Below, one piece after another: positions 17,135-25,357 of a stretch of DNA of 64,000 bases. Source of the DNA: Bacillota bacterium (GTDB taxonomy: Bacteria; Bacillota; DTU065). The position numbers and the translations under genes are program-made. The stretch lies in contig JAHDNZ010000006.1 of assembly GCA_018435125.1 (NCBI GenBank), positions 38,891 through 102,890 on the forward strand, read 5' to 3'. Within the stretch, counting starts at the first letter, position 1, and each line of letters opens with the position of its first letter. The notes below the pieces were generated by a model, which worked only from the letters and a program-made list of their open reading frames with translations, was not told the DNA's origin and made no database searches.

Positions 17135-18239
17135 ATGAATTTAGAAACGATCCCTGTTATTAGGGAGAGAATCAAAGAAGTTGAGAAAACAACCTTTAGT
17201 TTGGGTGAATATCTTTGAAAATAGAAAAACTGATCAACGCATTGCTGAGCTAGAAAAAGAAGTATTGAAACCGGATTTTTGGTTAGATCAACGCAAAGCT
17301 CAAGCTAAAACCAAAGAACTTACCCATCTTAAAGAAAGTAAAGTAAAACTGCAAAAACTTAAAGAAGATGTAGAAGATCTTAAAATCCTACTGGAATTAG
17401 CTGAAGCAGAAACCGATGAAGAGACTTTTAACGAAGCACTATCAGAGAGTGAACGATTAACTAAACTAGCTGATCACTACGAACTGGAGATGCTCTTATC
17501 CAAGCCCTATGATGCTTACGATGCGCTACTTACAATTCATCCGGGAGCAGGAGGCACCGAATCCCAAGACTGGGCCAGTATGCTCTATAGGATGTATGCC
17601 AGATGGGGCGAGATCTACAATTATAAAGTAGAAGTATTGGATTTTTTACCGGGAGAAGAAGCAGGCATCAAATCAGCGACTCTGTCTATTTCAGGTCCCT
17701 ATGCTTATGGATATCTTAAAGCCGAAGCTGGAGTGCACCGTTTAGTAAGAATTTCGCCTTTTGACGCTGCAGGACGCCGCCACACATCCTTTTGTTCTAT
17801 TGATGTTATTCCTCAAGTGTCAGATGATAGTGGGCTGGAGATAGATCCTAAGGATTTGCAGATTGACACCTATCGATCTGGAGGAGCAGGAGGTCAGCAT
17901 GTAAATAAAACTGACTCTGCGGTACGTATTACCCATCTACCGACCGGAATAGTGGTTCAATGCCAAAATGAAAGATCACAACATGCTAATAAAGAAACAG
18001 CATTGAATGTGTTAAGATCAAAACTGTTAGCACTTAAAATTGAAAAACAGGAAGCAGAACTAGCTGCCATCAGGGGAGAAAAAGTTGAAAACACCTGGGG
18101 CAGTCAGATAAGGTCATATGTTTTTTGCCCTTATACCATGGTAAAGGATCATAGGACAGGTGTCGAGACTGGTAATGTCGAATCAGTTATGGATGGTAAT
18201 ATCGAAGATTTTATTGAGGCTTACCTGAGGATGAAATAA
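17135..18239 (+). CDS. prfB: Peptide chain release factor 2 with +1 programmed frameshift
   Basis: Translation starts at ATG 17135 (MNLETIPVIRERIKEVEK) and meets an in-frame TGA at 17216-17218 right after CTT. Slipping +1 on CTTT continues as ENRKTDQRIAELEKEVLKPDFW, the standard RF2 sequence. The joined protein is 367 aa. The GGQ peptide-release motif (GGAGGQHVNKTDSAVR) and GTESQDWASMLYRMY are present. RF2 reads UGA and UAA, so low RF2 slows termination at the UGA and favours the shift. The frame beginning near 17181 alone lacks a proper start. It is 16 bp after secA. Confidence 0.95.
17203..17219 (+). promoter_or_regulatory. RF2 recoding signal
   Basis: A Shine-Dalgarno-like GGGTGA (17203-17208) lies four bases before CTT-TGA (17213-17218). 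This is the known architecture for +1 shifting in prfB. The base after the stop is A, where many prfB genes have C. Confidence 0.88.
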
Positions 18240-18254
18240 TTGAGGGATGTTTAA

Positions 18255-18956
18255 ATGGTGGGAAAAAGGAAGCCGGGCAAGTATTTTTTGCCCGGCCTGA
18301 CAATTATACTTTTATTGTTAACAATTGAATTCTACCTACCTACATTAATAACCGAACAGCTTACTAGGGCTATTAGTGTTTATTTTTATCACACCAGGGA
18401 GATAGAGGTTCAGCAAAAGACTCGTCCTGCTAGTCTATTGCTTTGGGGACAAATTAAAAATCTTTCAATTAAAGGTTCTGAGCTTGAAGCTAAACAATTT
18501 ACAATAAACAGATTTTTAATGGAAACAGATAAGATCCACATCGCTATATTAGATCTAATTATTAATGGTAGATTCAATATCTTAAAGGGCAAAGGGAGAG
18601 TCGCTTTATCTTTAAGTGAGAAAGAACTAGACCGCTACTTACATCGATTTATCATTGAAGATCCCTACAACGATATCCGTCTTTTTTTAACTAAAGATGG
18701 GCCTAGTATCCAAGGCTTGTTTGCTGGCGAACAGTTTTACCTGGATTGTGTCTTTACGGTAGAAAAAAATAGTGTAATTTGTCTCAATCCACAGAAAATG
18801 GTAGCTACGGGTTCTAATAATGCCACCGTAATGAACAAACTTAAGGAACTGGCAGGTTATTCTCTGGATTTAGGAAACTTGGGAATACCGCTTATAATTG
18901 ACGAGATCACTGTAGCAGATGGCATGTTATATGTTTTTGCTACTATTGACAGGTGA
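18255..18956 (+). CDS. DUF2993 (LmeA-like) membrane-anchored protein
   Basis: The 233-aa protein has one N-terminal membrane or signal segment (residues about 12-30, LPGLTIILLLLTIEFYLP). It continues with beta-rich DUF2993 features: LTRAISVYF, a pattern of KNLSIKGSELEAKQFTINRF, LSEKELDRYL and a final LIIDEITVADGMLYVFATI. Actinobacterial LmeA of this family is a periplasmic phospholipid-binding protein; function in Firmicutes is unknown. It is 15 bp after prfB, so the two are probably cotranscribed. Confidence 0.72.
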   Translation: MVGKRKPGKYFLPGLTIILLLLTIEFYLPTLITEQLTRAISVYFYHTREIEVQQKTRPASLLLWGQIKNLSIKGSELEAKQFTINRFLMETDKIHIAILDLIINGRFNILKGKGRVALSLSEKELDRYLHRFIIEDPYNDIRLFLTKDGPSIQGLFAGEQFYLDCVFTVEKNSVICLNPQKMVATGSNNATVMNKLKELAGYSLDLGNLGIPLIIDEITVADGMLYVFATIDR

Positions 18957-19013
18957 AGGAGGAATCAGTTGGTTTTTGTGGAAAAGTTTTTAGTTAGGTG
19001 GAGGTGATAAAAC

Positions 19014-19496
19014 TTGGTTAGCCCAAAAGATGATCAATCTAAGGAGATACAGATAGTTGTCTTTAAGCTTGGCTCCGAATTATTTGCTTCCGATATAAAT
19101 CCGGTGAAAGAGATTAGAAGAGTCGACGAAATCACACCTGTACCCCAGGCACCTGATTTTGTTGAAGGTATTATTAGCCTTAGAGGCCAGATATTTCCTG
19201 TAATTGATTTGGGAAAAAGATTTAACAAAAAGCAGCACGAATTAACTAATGATAGTCGAATTATTGTTATTGATATCCCGGGTTCCCAGTATGGGATGAT
19301 TGTAGATTCAGTAACAGAGGTTCAAAGAATAAAAAAAGAAGATATTGAGGTAGCACCGGAGTTAGTAACTCGTGGTTCTCAGAAATTCCTTCAAGGTGTA
19401 GTTAAAAAAGAACAAAAGCTAATTCTTTTGGTTGATGTTGAAAAGATCCTCACCGAAGGAGAAAAGAAGGAATTAGAAAAAGCAGAAATTGCCTAA
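19014..19496 (+). CDS. cheW: CheW-like chemotaxis coupling protein
   Basis: The 160-aa protein starts at TTG 19014 behind GGAGGTGA. CheW-domain motifs are FKLGSELFASDINPVKEIRR (residues about 13-32), ITPVPQAPDFVEGIISLRG, VIDLGKRF and IDIPGSQYGMIVDSVTEV. CheW links chemoreceptors to the CheA kinase at the membrane. No CheA or receptor gene is nearby. The neighbouring PilZ protein gene, 15 bp downstream, is also a motility regulator, so this looks like a two-gene motility-control unit. Confidence 0.92.
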   Translation: MVSPKDDQSKEIQIVVFKLGSELFASDINPVKEIRRVDEITPVPQAPDFVEGIISLRGQIFPVIDLGKRFNKKQHELTNDSRIIVIDIPGSQYGMIVDSVTEVQRIKKEDIEVAPELVTRGSQKFLQGVVKKEQKLILLVDVEKILTEGEKKELEKAEIA

Positions 19497-19511
19497 GGTG
19501 GAGGGTGGGAA

Positions 19512-20264
19512 ATGGCTGTTAAGCTCGATGTTAATCAACGAATTCAACTGCACTCACCAACCCTTAAAAAGGACGGGAGACATTATTATCCAAGTAGAAT
19601 CGAAGAAAAAAACGCTGATTCACTTTATATAGCGGAGCCCTTAGATGGGACAGTTCCTGTCTTTATACCACTAAGACAGGAAATTGAGGTTATCTTTAAT
19701 GACGAAAAAGGGACCTACCTTTTTAAAACCAAAGTAATAGGTAGAGTAGAAAAAAACATCCGACTGTTACAGATAACTATGCCCGAAGCAGTGGAAAAGA
19801 TTAATCGTCGGGATTATTTCCGGCTACAGGTTTTTATTCCTTTTACATTCAGGGTTCTCCCAGAGGAAGTATATCAACATGGTTTTCCAAGAAAACAAAA
19901 AACAATAAAAAGCACAGTACTAAAATCACATCTGTTAAAAGACGAAGCAGATAAGCTAGAGGGTATTATCAAAGATATTAGTGGCGGAGGAGCATTGGTG
20001 GCAGTTTCGGAAAAAATCGATCTAAAGGTGGGCGACCACCTGGAAATGTGGTTGCCTATTACCTTTCAAGAAGAACCAATTTATCTTTGGGCAGATGTAG
20101 TAAGGACACTTCCCAATCCTGATGCTACTCGCTGGAATAGAGATATCGGTGTTTCTTTTTGTAAGATCAATGAAAGAGATCGCGATAGTATTATTTCCCA
20201 TGTCCTTTCTCTGCAAAGAGCGCTTTTACAAAAAGGAACTCTCCAGTCAGATAGTGATATGTAG
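19512..20264 (+). CDS. YcgR/YpfB-type PilZ flagellar brake protein
   Basis: The 250-aa protein has an N-terminal PilZN/YcgR domain (about 1-95) and a C-terminal PilZ domain. The c-di-GMP binding signature is visible as RRDYFR (about 98-103; RxxxR) and DISGGG (about 156-161; D/N-x-S-x-x-G). In Bacillus and E. coli such proteins bind the flagellar motor when c-di-GMP is high and slow swimming. It lies behind cheW and in front of a clear terminator. Confidence 0.9.
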   Translation: MAVKLDVNQRIQLHSPTLKKDGRHYYPSRIEEKNADSLYIAEPLDGTVPVFIPLRQEIEVIFNDEKGTYLFKTKVIGRVEKNIRLLQITMPEAVEKINRRDYFRLQVFIPFTFRVLPEEVYQHGFPRKQKTIKSTVLKSHLLKDEADKLEGIIKDISGGGALVAVSEKIDLKVGDHLEMWLPITFQEEPIYLWADVVRTLPNPDATRWNRDIGVSFCKINERDRDSIISHVLSLQRALLQKGTLQSDSDM

Positions 20265-20288
20265 GACTGCTACAGAGCAGTCCTTTTT
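20263..20288 (+). terminator. Intrinsic terminator after the PilZ gene
   Basis: AGGACTGCT (20263-20271), loop ACAG and AGCAGTCCT (20276-20284) form a perfect nine-pair stem with a trailing T run. It ends the cheW-PilZ unit only 20 bp before the next gene. Confidence 0.9.
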
Positions 20289-20304
20289 ACAAGGGGGAGC
20301 TAGC

Positions 20305-22197
20305 ATGAAAAAAGGCTCAACTTGGGTTGTTATTTTGGGAATAATCTGTGCTTTATATGGGATTAGTTCGCGTTATCGGATTGAAAATGCCGACAAAACC
20401 GTCGAACTTGTAGTCGACGCAGAGGCATTAAGATCTTATGCTAAAAAGAATGACTACCAGATAGAGACACTTCTTAGCGACTTAGTCGTTATTGAAATTA
20501 AAGCTTTAGCAGTACCGGAGACTAATCTAGCTGAGGCTGCATCTAATAAAGAAATTACTGTTATTCCCGGGACATATCTCTTACTTTCTAACCTAAAAGA
20601 TCTTCCGGCCATAGATCCCCGCAAACTCTATATTATCGATCAACCCTCAGGGCCGGTAAGTCAAAGAATAGGTCTTTTAGGTCAAAGTAAAAGCTTGGCA
20701 GACAATTTGCTGTGGGAGTTTAGCGAAGTCTACCCAGTTTCAACCACAAGAAGAAAAGAAGCAAATAAAGAGCTGACGATTTCTATCTGGGATGAAGCTC
20801 TACACCCCGATTACGATTTATGGCAAGTAGCTAACGATACAAATTTACGTATTGTTAGTCGTATTCAAAATCCATTTTTTAATAATCAAACTAATTTAAG
20901 TTATGTATTCTCTCAGTGGCAAGACAAGCCAAGTTTAATAATCTTTGCCGGTAAAGAAGTGCTTGGCTATCCGGATAATTTACCTGAAGCAGCGCTACTT
21001 ATTAATGATAAAACTTGGGGTTTAATCGAGTTTGCCAATCAATACGGCGAAAAAGAGCTAGCCAGACTAACTAATTATAATGTAGTTAGAGTGCATAGCA
21101 TTACCCCTTTAGAGATAATAAAAATAGAACCTCATAAGGCACAGGAGAGATATCTACGAGCAGTACGTGAGCGTGGAGCTCGAGTTTTATATTTAAGACC
21201 CTTTCCTAAACTGTCCTGGCAAGAAAATCTAACTTGCTTTAAGATATTAATAGATAGCTTGCAAGAAGAAGGATTTAGGCCTGGAGAGGCCATTCCCAAA
21301 CCATTTTTTAAAAGCTCATTAGTATTATTTTGGCCAGTTATGTTAGGAATTGTTATTTGTGGTATAGAATTGATGTTACTTTTGGGCTTTAATAAGAGCT
21401 TTTCCTTATATACAGGGATTGTTTTTTTACTTTTAATCACGGGTTTATATTTAAAAGGCTATACCATTATGGCCAGACAAATTGCCGCTTTTGGTGCAGC
21501 TGTTGTATTTCCAACTCTGGCAATAGGTAAAGTTGCCCAAAACATTCACAAGGGGAAGAATAAATTACTAATTCAGCTAGGGACTGTTCTTGGTTACACC
21601 TTTTTGGGTATATTGTTTTTGACCGCCTCACTGCTGGATTTGCGTTTTGTGATTAAGGTAGAGCAGTTTCTAGGTGTTAAATTAATGCATGTATTACCAC
21701 CACTGTTATCACTTTGGATTTGTTTTCGTTTTCTGGGTTTTAATTGGAGTAAGAAGAAACTCAGGCGTTTTTTCTGGCCTTTAACCTGGAGCCATATTTT
21801 AATTATAGTTATAATCTTGGGTGCTGGTTTTATCTATATTGGACGCACCGGACACGACTGGGGGTTACCGGTTCCCAAAGCAGAGGAAAATCTGCGGATA
21901 TTTTTAGAAAGAGTGTTTTTAATTAGACCAAGACTCAAAGAAGCCTTTATCGGTCATCCGGTTCTATGTCTGGCTTTATTAGTTGCCGCTTTTACCCCTC
22001 AGGCTTGGTATCTACCTTATCTGCTGGCTATAGGTTCAATTGGCATTACCTCAGTACTCAATACCTTTAGTCATGCTCATACACCAATTATGGTTTCTTT
22101 AGTTAGGACAGGATGGGGCTTTTTAATTGGTGCAGCCATAGGTGTTTTAGCTTTTTATCTTTTAAAACTAACAGCGAGGAAGATTACGCGTGGCTAG
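20305..22197 (+). CDS. DUF5693-family polytopic membrane protein
   Basis: The ATG at 20305, behind AAGGGGGAG, gives 630 aa; upstream codons run through the terminator and are not coding. The N-terminal segment is a signal anchor (about 6-22). A long extracytoplasmic part follows (about 25-335), then at least seven hydrophobic segments (about 340-620). The family is regularly found next to csaB in Firmicutes with secondary cell wall polymers. No catalytic motif is visible. A role in polymer export, attachment or modification is an inference from position. The next gene overlaps by 8 bp. Confidence 0.7.
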   Translation: MKKGSTWVVILGIICALYGISSRYRIENADKTVELVVDAEALRSYAKKNDYQIETLLSDLVVIEIKALAVPETNLAEAASNKEITVIPGTYLLLSNLKDLPAIDPRKLYIIDQPSGPVSQRIGLLGQSKSLADNLLWEFSEVYPVSTTRRKEANKELTISIWDEALHPDYDLWQVANDTNLRIVSRIQNPFFNNQTNLSYVFSQWQDKPSLIIFAGKEVLGYPDNLPEAALLINDKTWGLIEFANQYGEKELARLTNYNVVRVHSITPLEIIKIEPHKAQERYLRAVRERGARVLYLRPFPKLSWQENLTCFKILIDSLQEEGFRPGEAIPKPFFKSSLVLFWPVMLGIVICGIELMLLLGFNKSFSLYTGIVFLLLITGLYLKGYTIMARQIAAFGAAVVFPTLAIGKVAQNIHKGKNKLLIQLGTVLGYTFLGILFLTASLLDLRFVIKVEQFLGVKLMHVLPPLLSLWICFRFLGFNWSKKKLRRFFWPLTWSHILIIVIILGAGFIYIGRTGHDWGLPVPKAEENLRIFLERVFLIRPRLKEAFIGHPVLCLALLVAAFTPQAWYLPYLLAIGSIGITSVLNTFSHAHTPIMVSLVRTGWGFLIGAAIGVLAFYLLKLTARKITRG

Positions 22198-23149
22198 AAT
22201 ACTTCTTTTTGGTTATTATGGTTTTGGCAACTTCGGGGATGAGTTGCTTCTTGCTTCAATAAAACAAAACTTGAGCGATCATGATTTAACAGTTGTAAGT
22301 GGTAATTGCGAGCATACCGAAAAGCTACATCAGCTTAAAGCTATTTCCCGAAAACAGTTTTGGCTAAACCCTGGTTCTTATGACCTCTTTTTAGTTGGTG
22401 GTGGTAGTATTTTGCAAAATACTACCAGTAACCGTTCTTTAATCTATTATCTCGGGGCCGTTAAAAGAGCTCAACAATTAGGTATGGATGTTTATTTAAT
22501 GGCACAAGGTTTAGGGCCTTTGAAAGGTATATGGCCCCAAATGGCCTTAAAAAGCCTTAAGGGTATTCCTCTTACCGTACGTGATAAACAATCATTAACT
22601 ATAGCTCAAAATTGCGGTCTTGAGGCAGAGTTAGTTGCTGATCTGGCTTTAAGTTACAGTAATTATCCGTTAAAAAAGCAGGGAAAAACAATCGGTATCG
22701 CTCTTAGAGATGAACTTGGGTTTAACTTTTTTTCGCAACTAGATTGGCTTTTAGATGATAATAAAGAAATACGGTTATTTGCTTTTCATAATAGAGACTA
22801 TGAGTTATGTTTAAAAGTTGCCAGACTCTTACCAAATGCTCACAGCGTCAAAATGGAAAAGCTGCAAGATTTAGAATACTTTTCAGATTTGGAACTACTG
22901 TGGGGTATGCGTTTACATTCTCTAATAGTAGCTACAGCTATGGGAATACCTGCTCTTGGTATCAGCTATGATCCTAAAGTCACTGCTTTTTGTGAAGAAG
23001 CAGGGCTTAGCTGGCATCTACCGGGGATAATGCCTAAGAAGGAGTGGTTCAGAAGTGGTGACTCAGGCATCCTTATCAAAAGATCGGAAACTGCCTGGCA
23101 GCTCTTTAGAAGTTACACCAAGGCAGGAACTTCTGGGCATTCCATTTGA
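22190..23149 (+). CDS. csaB: CsaB polysaccharide pyruvyl transferase
   Basis: The 319-aa protein starts at GTG 22190. The N-terminal FGYYGFGNFGDELLLASI and LVGGGSILQNTTSNRSL patterns and the C-terminal LWGMRLHSLIVATAMGIPALGISYDPKV are the family hallmarks. CsaB adds a ketal-linked pyruvate, from phosphoenolpyruvate, to ManNAc of the secondary cell wall polymer, creating the site recognised by SLH domains. It overlaps both neighbours, DUF5693 and tagA, so the three are translated together. Confidence 0.95.
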   Translation: MARILLFGYYGFGNFGDELLLASIKQNLSDHDLTVVSGNCEHTEKLHQLKAISRKQFWLNPGSYDLFLVGGGSILQNTTSNRSLIYYLGAVKRAQQLGMDVYLMAQGLGPLKGIWPQMALKSLKGIPLTVRDKQSLTIAQNCGLEAELVADLALSYSNYPLKKQGKTIGIALRDELGFNFFSQLDWLLDDNKEIRLFAFHNRDYELCLKVARLLPNAHSVKMEKLQDLEYFSDLELLWGMRLHSLIVATAMGIPALGISYDPKVTAFCEEAGLSWHLPGIMPKKEWFRSGDSGILIKRSETAWQLFRSYTKAGTSGHSI

Positions 23150-23858
23150 TGTAGTGGATTCTTTGGAAGCTAAAGATATTATTAACCATTTGATAAAACA
23201 AAAAAAAGCAGCTCTGGTTTTTACACCTAATGCAGAAATTGTGGTCCAAGCTCATGCTGACAAAGAGTTTTTGGAGATTTTAAGAAGTGCACAATTAATA
23301 CTACCTGATGGTTCTAGTTTGCTGTGGGCAGCTAAAGCTCTTAAAAAACCACTTAAAGCAAGAGTAACCGGTATTGATCTGATGCAACTTTTGCTACCGG
23401 AAGCAGAAAAAAAAGGTTGGACTGTTTTTTTTCTAGGTGCAAAACAGGAGATCTTAGAGAAAGCGGTTTGTAACACTCTAAGGAACTACCCCAGTCTGAA
23501 ATTAGCAGGCTATCATCATGGCTACTTTAAAAATGACATAATTCCTCTTCAAGTTATCAATCAGGTAAAACCAGATCTATTATTTGTAGGTATGGGAGCT
23601 CCTAAGCAGGAACGCTGGTTATATCAGTATAAAAATCAACTTGAATGTGGTGTAGCTATGGTAGTTGGTGGTAGTTTTGATATTTTAGCAGGGAAAACCA
23701 AACGAGCACCGTTTTGGATGCAAAAAAGAGGTTTGGAATGGCTATATCGCTATCTTCAAGAGCCGGCAAGAATAAAAAGGAGTTTGTTATTACCTAAGTT
23801 TGTAGGTTTAGTTCTAGCCGAAAGGAAGAGATTAAGAAAAAAAGAAGGTCTCTTTTAA
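23055..23858 (+). CDS. tagA: WecG/TagA/CpsF-family glycosyltransferase (ManNAc transferase)
   Basis: Family motifs are clear: FTPNAEIVVQAHADKEFLEIL, LPDGSSLLWAAKALKK, RVTGIDLMQLLLPEAEKKG, and VGMGAPKQERWLYQYK plus VGGSFDILAGKTKRAP. The enzyme moves ManNAc from UDP-ManNAc to GlcNAc-PP-undecaprenyl. The only acceptable start is GTG 23055, which overlaps csaB by 95 bp. Normal family members begin near the ELLGIPFDVV segment (around 23127), where no ATG, GTG or TTG is available. Either the long N-terminus is real or a CTG is used. Confidence 0.92.
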   Translation: MVTQASLSKDRKLPGSSLEVTPRQELLGIPFDVVDSLEAKDIINHLIKQKKAALVFTPNAEIVVQAHADKEFLEILRSAQLILPDGSSLLWAAKALKKPLKARVTGIDLMQLLLPEAEKKGWTVFFLGAKQEILEKAVCNTLRNYPSLKLAGYHHGYFKNDIIPLQVINQVKPDLLFVGMGAPKQERWLYQYKNQLECGVAMVVGGSFDILAGKTKRAPFWMQKRGLEWLYRYLQEPARIKRSLLLPKFVGLVLAERKRLRKKEGLF

Positions 23859-23875
23859 GAATATAAGGACCTTTT
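23843..23875 (+). terminator. Weak terminator after tagA
   Basis: AAGGTC (23845-23850) can pair with GACCTT (23868-23873), with TTTT-like sequence after it. The stem is short and the loop is long (17 nt). Confidence 0.35.
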
Positions 23876-24112
23876 AGATAAAGATACTGTCTAACCACCC
23901 AAATAAGATTGAACTACTAGGTAGTAAGAAGAATACTAATGTTTATAAGAAAGCTAGACATCTCTTATATAAATATGTTAAATGGCCGCGTCTCTCCGGG
24001 AATAGGTATATTTACAAGCGTAGAATATGAGTTTGGTACAAAAAATCTCGGGGAGTTGATAAGTTATCTACAGATTCAAGGATAAAGCTCTGAGGGATGT
24101 TTGTCTACTTAT

Positions 24113-24219
24113 TTGTGCCACAGATAAATTAGTTAAAATCGTTTGAGAGAATAAACTAAAAAGGAGACAGAATAGTTAAAAAGATTGTAAGGCACAAGTT
24201 TATCTATAAAGGAGGTGGG
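24113..24219 (+). promoter_or_regulatory. Possible pseudoknotted leader RNA with a Shine-Dalgarno at its end
   Basis: TTGTGCC (24113-24119) is complementary to GGCACAA (24191-24197), and AGATAAA (24122-24128) to TTTATCT (24199-24205). The order a-b-a'-b' is that of an H-type pseudoknot. Within the loop, TTAGTT and AACTAA can form a nested hairpin. Three bases after the last arm comes AAAGGAGGTGGG (24208-24219), a near-perfect ribosome binding site with no ATG/GTG/TTG frame of length; CTG 24221 would give an 8-codon peptide. This is pattern reading only. Confidence 0.3.
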
Positions 24220-24282
24220 CCTGCTACGCAGCAAAATAACCAGCTAAACTTTAACTAAAACCAGGGATGAAAACTCTATTAA

Positions 24283-24462
24283 TGCTTATTAAAATCAACC
24301 GAGACAGAAAAATTTGCATGGCAAGAGGTAGTTATCCAAGGGAAACCTTATTCTAAAGAGTTTTTATTAGGTATTGATATTATACAAATGGTTATAGTTA
24401 GAACAAGGTATAGAAAAAAGATACTTAAAAAATTTTTAGATGGTTATTTTGGCTCATATTGA
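24283..24462 (+). other. Start-less open frame upstream of yitT
   Basis: The frame between TAA 24280-24282 and TGA 24460-24462 is open for 59 codons, with EKFAWQEVVIQGKPYSKEF, IVRTRYRKKILKKF and a final LDGYFGSY. The only ATG is late, at 24388, and no good ribosome binding site precedes it. It is in the same frame as yitT but separated by the stop. I do not recognise the peptide; it may be a remnant or chance. Confidence 0.25.
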
Positions 24463-24474
24463 GCAGTAGCAGGA

Positions 24475-25341
24475 TTGAATTTGGCATCCAGGCTAGGTAG
24501 AGAGGTTGCCCGTATGGCGGGAGTTTTAGCAGGGACAACTATTCTAGCTTTGAGTCTAGTTTTGTTTTTGATTCCCAATAAAATTGCTCCTGGTGGAGTT
24601 AGTGGTCTGGCAACAGTGATTTTTCACCTAACTAATCTGAGTGTGGGTCTTATTATGCTAGCCATTAACATACCATTGTTTTTAATTGGCATTAGGCGTC
24701 TAGGATTTCATTTTGGCTTGCGAACTATAGTTGCTACCGTTTTTTTATCATTATTGGTTGATATTTTGCAAAGATATCTAAGCCCGGTAACACATGATCC
24801 ACTTTTGGCTGCTCTCTATGGTGGTATAATAATGGGTATAGGGCTAGGTTTGGCTATTAACAATGGAGGCACAACTGGTGGTACGGACCTGGCAGCAGTT
24901 TTACTGCATAAGTATCTTAAGTTATCGGTGGGGACTACCTTACTGATTTTAGATGCGATTGTCATTGCTGTTGCTGGTTTGTTCTTCAACCTGGAGCTAG
25001 CAATGTACAGTGCTTTGACACTTTTTATCTCCACTAAAGTACTGGATTTAATGCAAGAAGGTTGGCATTATGCTAGAGCTGTTTACATTATCTCAGATAA
25101 GTCCAATAAAATAGCTCAGGAAATTATGTCCAAACTTGATAGAGGTGTAACTGGTTTTTATGGCAAAGGGATGTTTTCAGGTGAAGATAAAAATATTCTC
25201 TATGTGATCTGCTCCCGGGCAGAGATATCGAGCTTAAAAGATCTAGTAAGTGCTATAGATCCTGATGCATTCATGGTAATTGGTGAAGCAACAGAAGTAC
25301 TAGGTGAAGGTTTTAGGCGCTATAAAAGTCCAAACGACTGA
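24475..25341 (+). CDS. YitT-family (DUF161/DUF2179) membrane protein
   Basis: The 288-aa protein starts at TTG 24475 (a second in-frame TTG follows at 24481). It has five hydrophobic segments in about residues 15-190, the motif PNKIAPGGVSGLATVIFHL (about 36-54) and GGTTGGTDLAA (about 130-140). The soluble C-terminal DUF2179 domain (about 210-285) contains DRGVTGFYGKGMFSGEDK. YitT proteins are conserved membrane proteins of unknown transport function. The weak start site and the long preceding region make the start uncertain. Confidence 0.85.
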   Translation: MNLASRLGREVARMAGVLAGTTILALSLVLFLIPNKIAPGGVSGLATVIFHLTNLSVGLIMLAINIPLFLIGIRRLGFHFGLRTIVATVFLSLLVDILQRYLSPVTHDPLLAALYGGIIMGIGLGLAINNGGTTGGTDLAAVLLHKYLKLSVGTTLLILDAIVIAVAGLFFNLELAMYSALTLFISTKVLDLMQEGWHYARAVYIISDKSNKIAQEIMSKLDRGVTGFYGKGMFSGEDKNILYVICSRAEISSLKDLVSAIDPDAFMVIGEATEVLGEGFRRYKSPND

Positions 25342-25357
25342 TAACGAGGTGTAGGAT

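Larger units (their letters stand above)
23876..24474 (+). other. Non-coding region of about 600 bp before yitT
   Basis: No start-to-stop gene of credible length was found. The region contains the possible structured RNA at 24113-24219, an isolated ribosome-binding-site-like sequence, a 29-codon reading frame from ATG 24267, and a start-less open frame at 24283-24462. It has no repeat or tRNA that I can see. It may hold a decayed gene or a leader RNA for yitT. Confidence 0.6.

Noticed and set aside
17181..17216. Start of prfB near 17181
   Set aside because: This frame has no proper ribosome binding site, and the first 12 residues are the shifted-frame shadow of the true N-terminus.
20122..20304. 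Longer start for the DUF5693 gene
   Set aside because: The extension overlaps the PilZ gene and its terminator; the ATG at 20305 has a strong ribosome binding site and a normal signal anchor.
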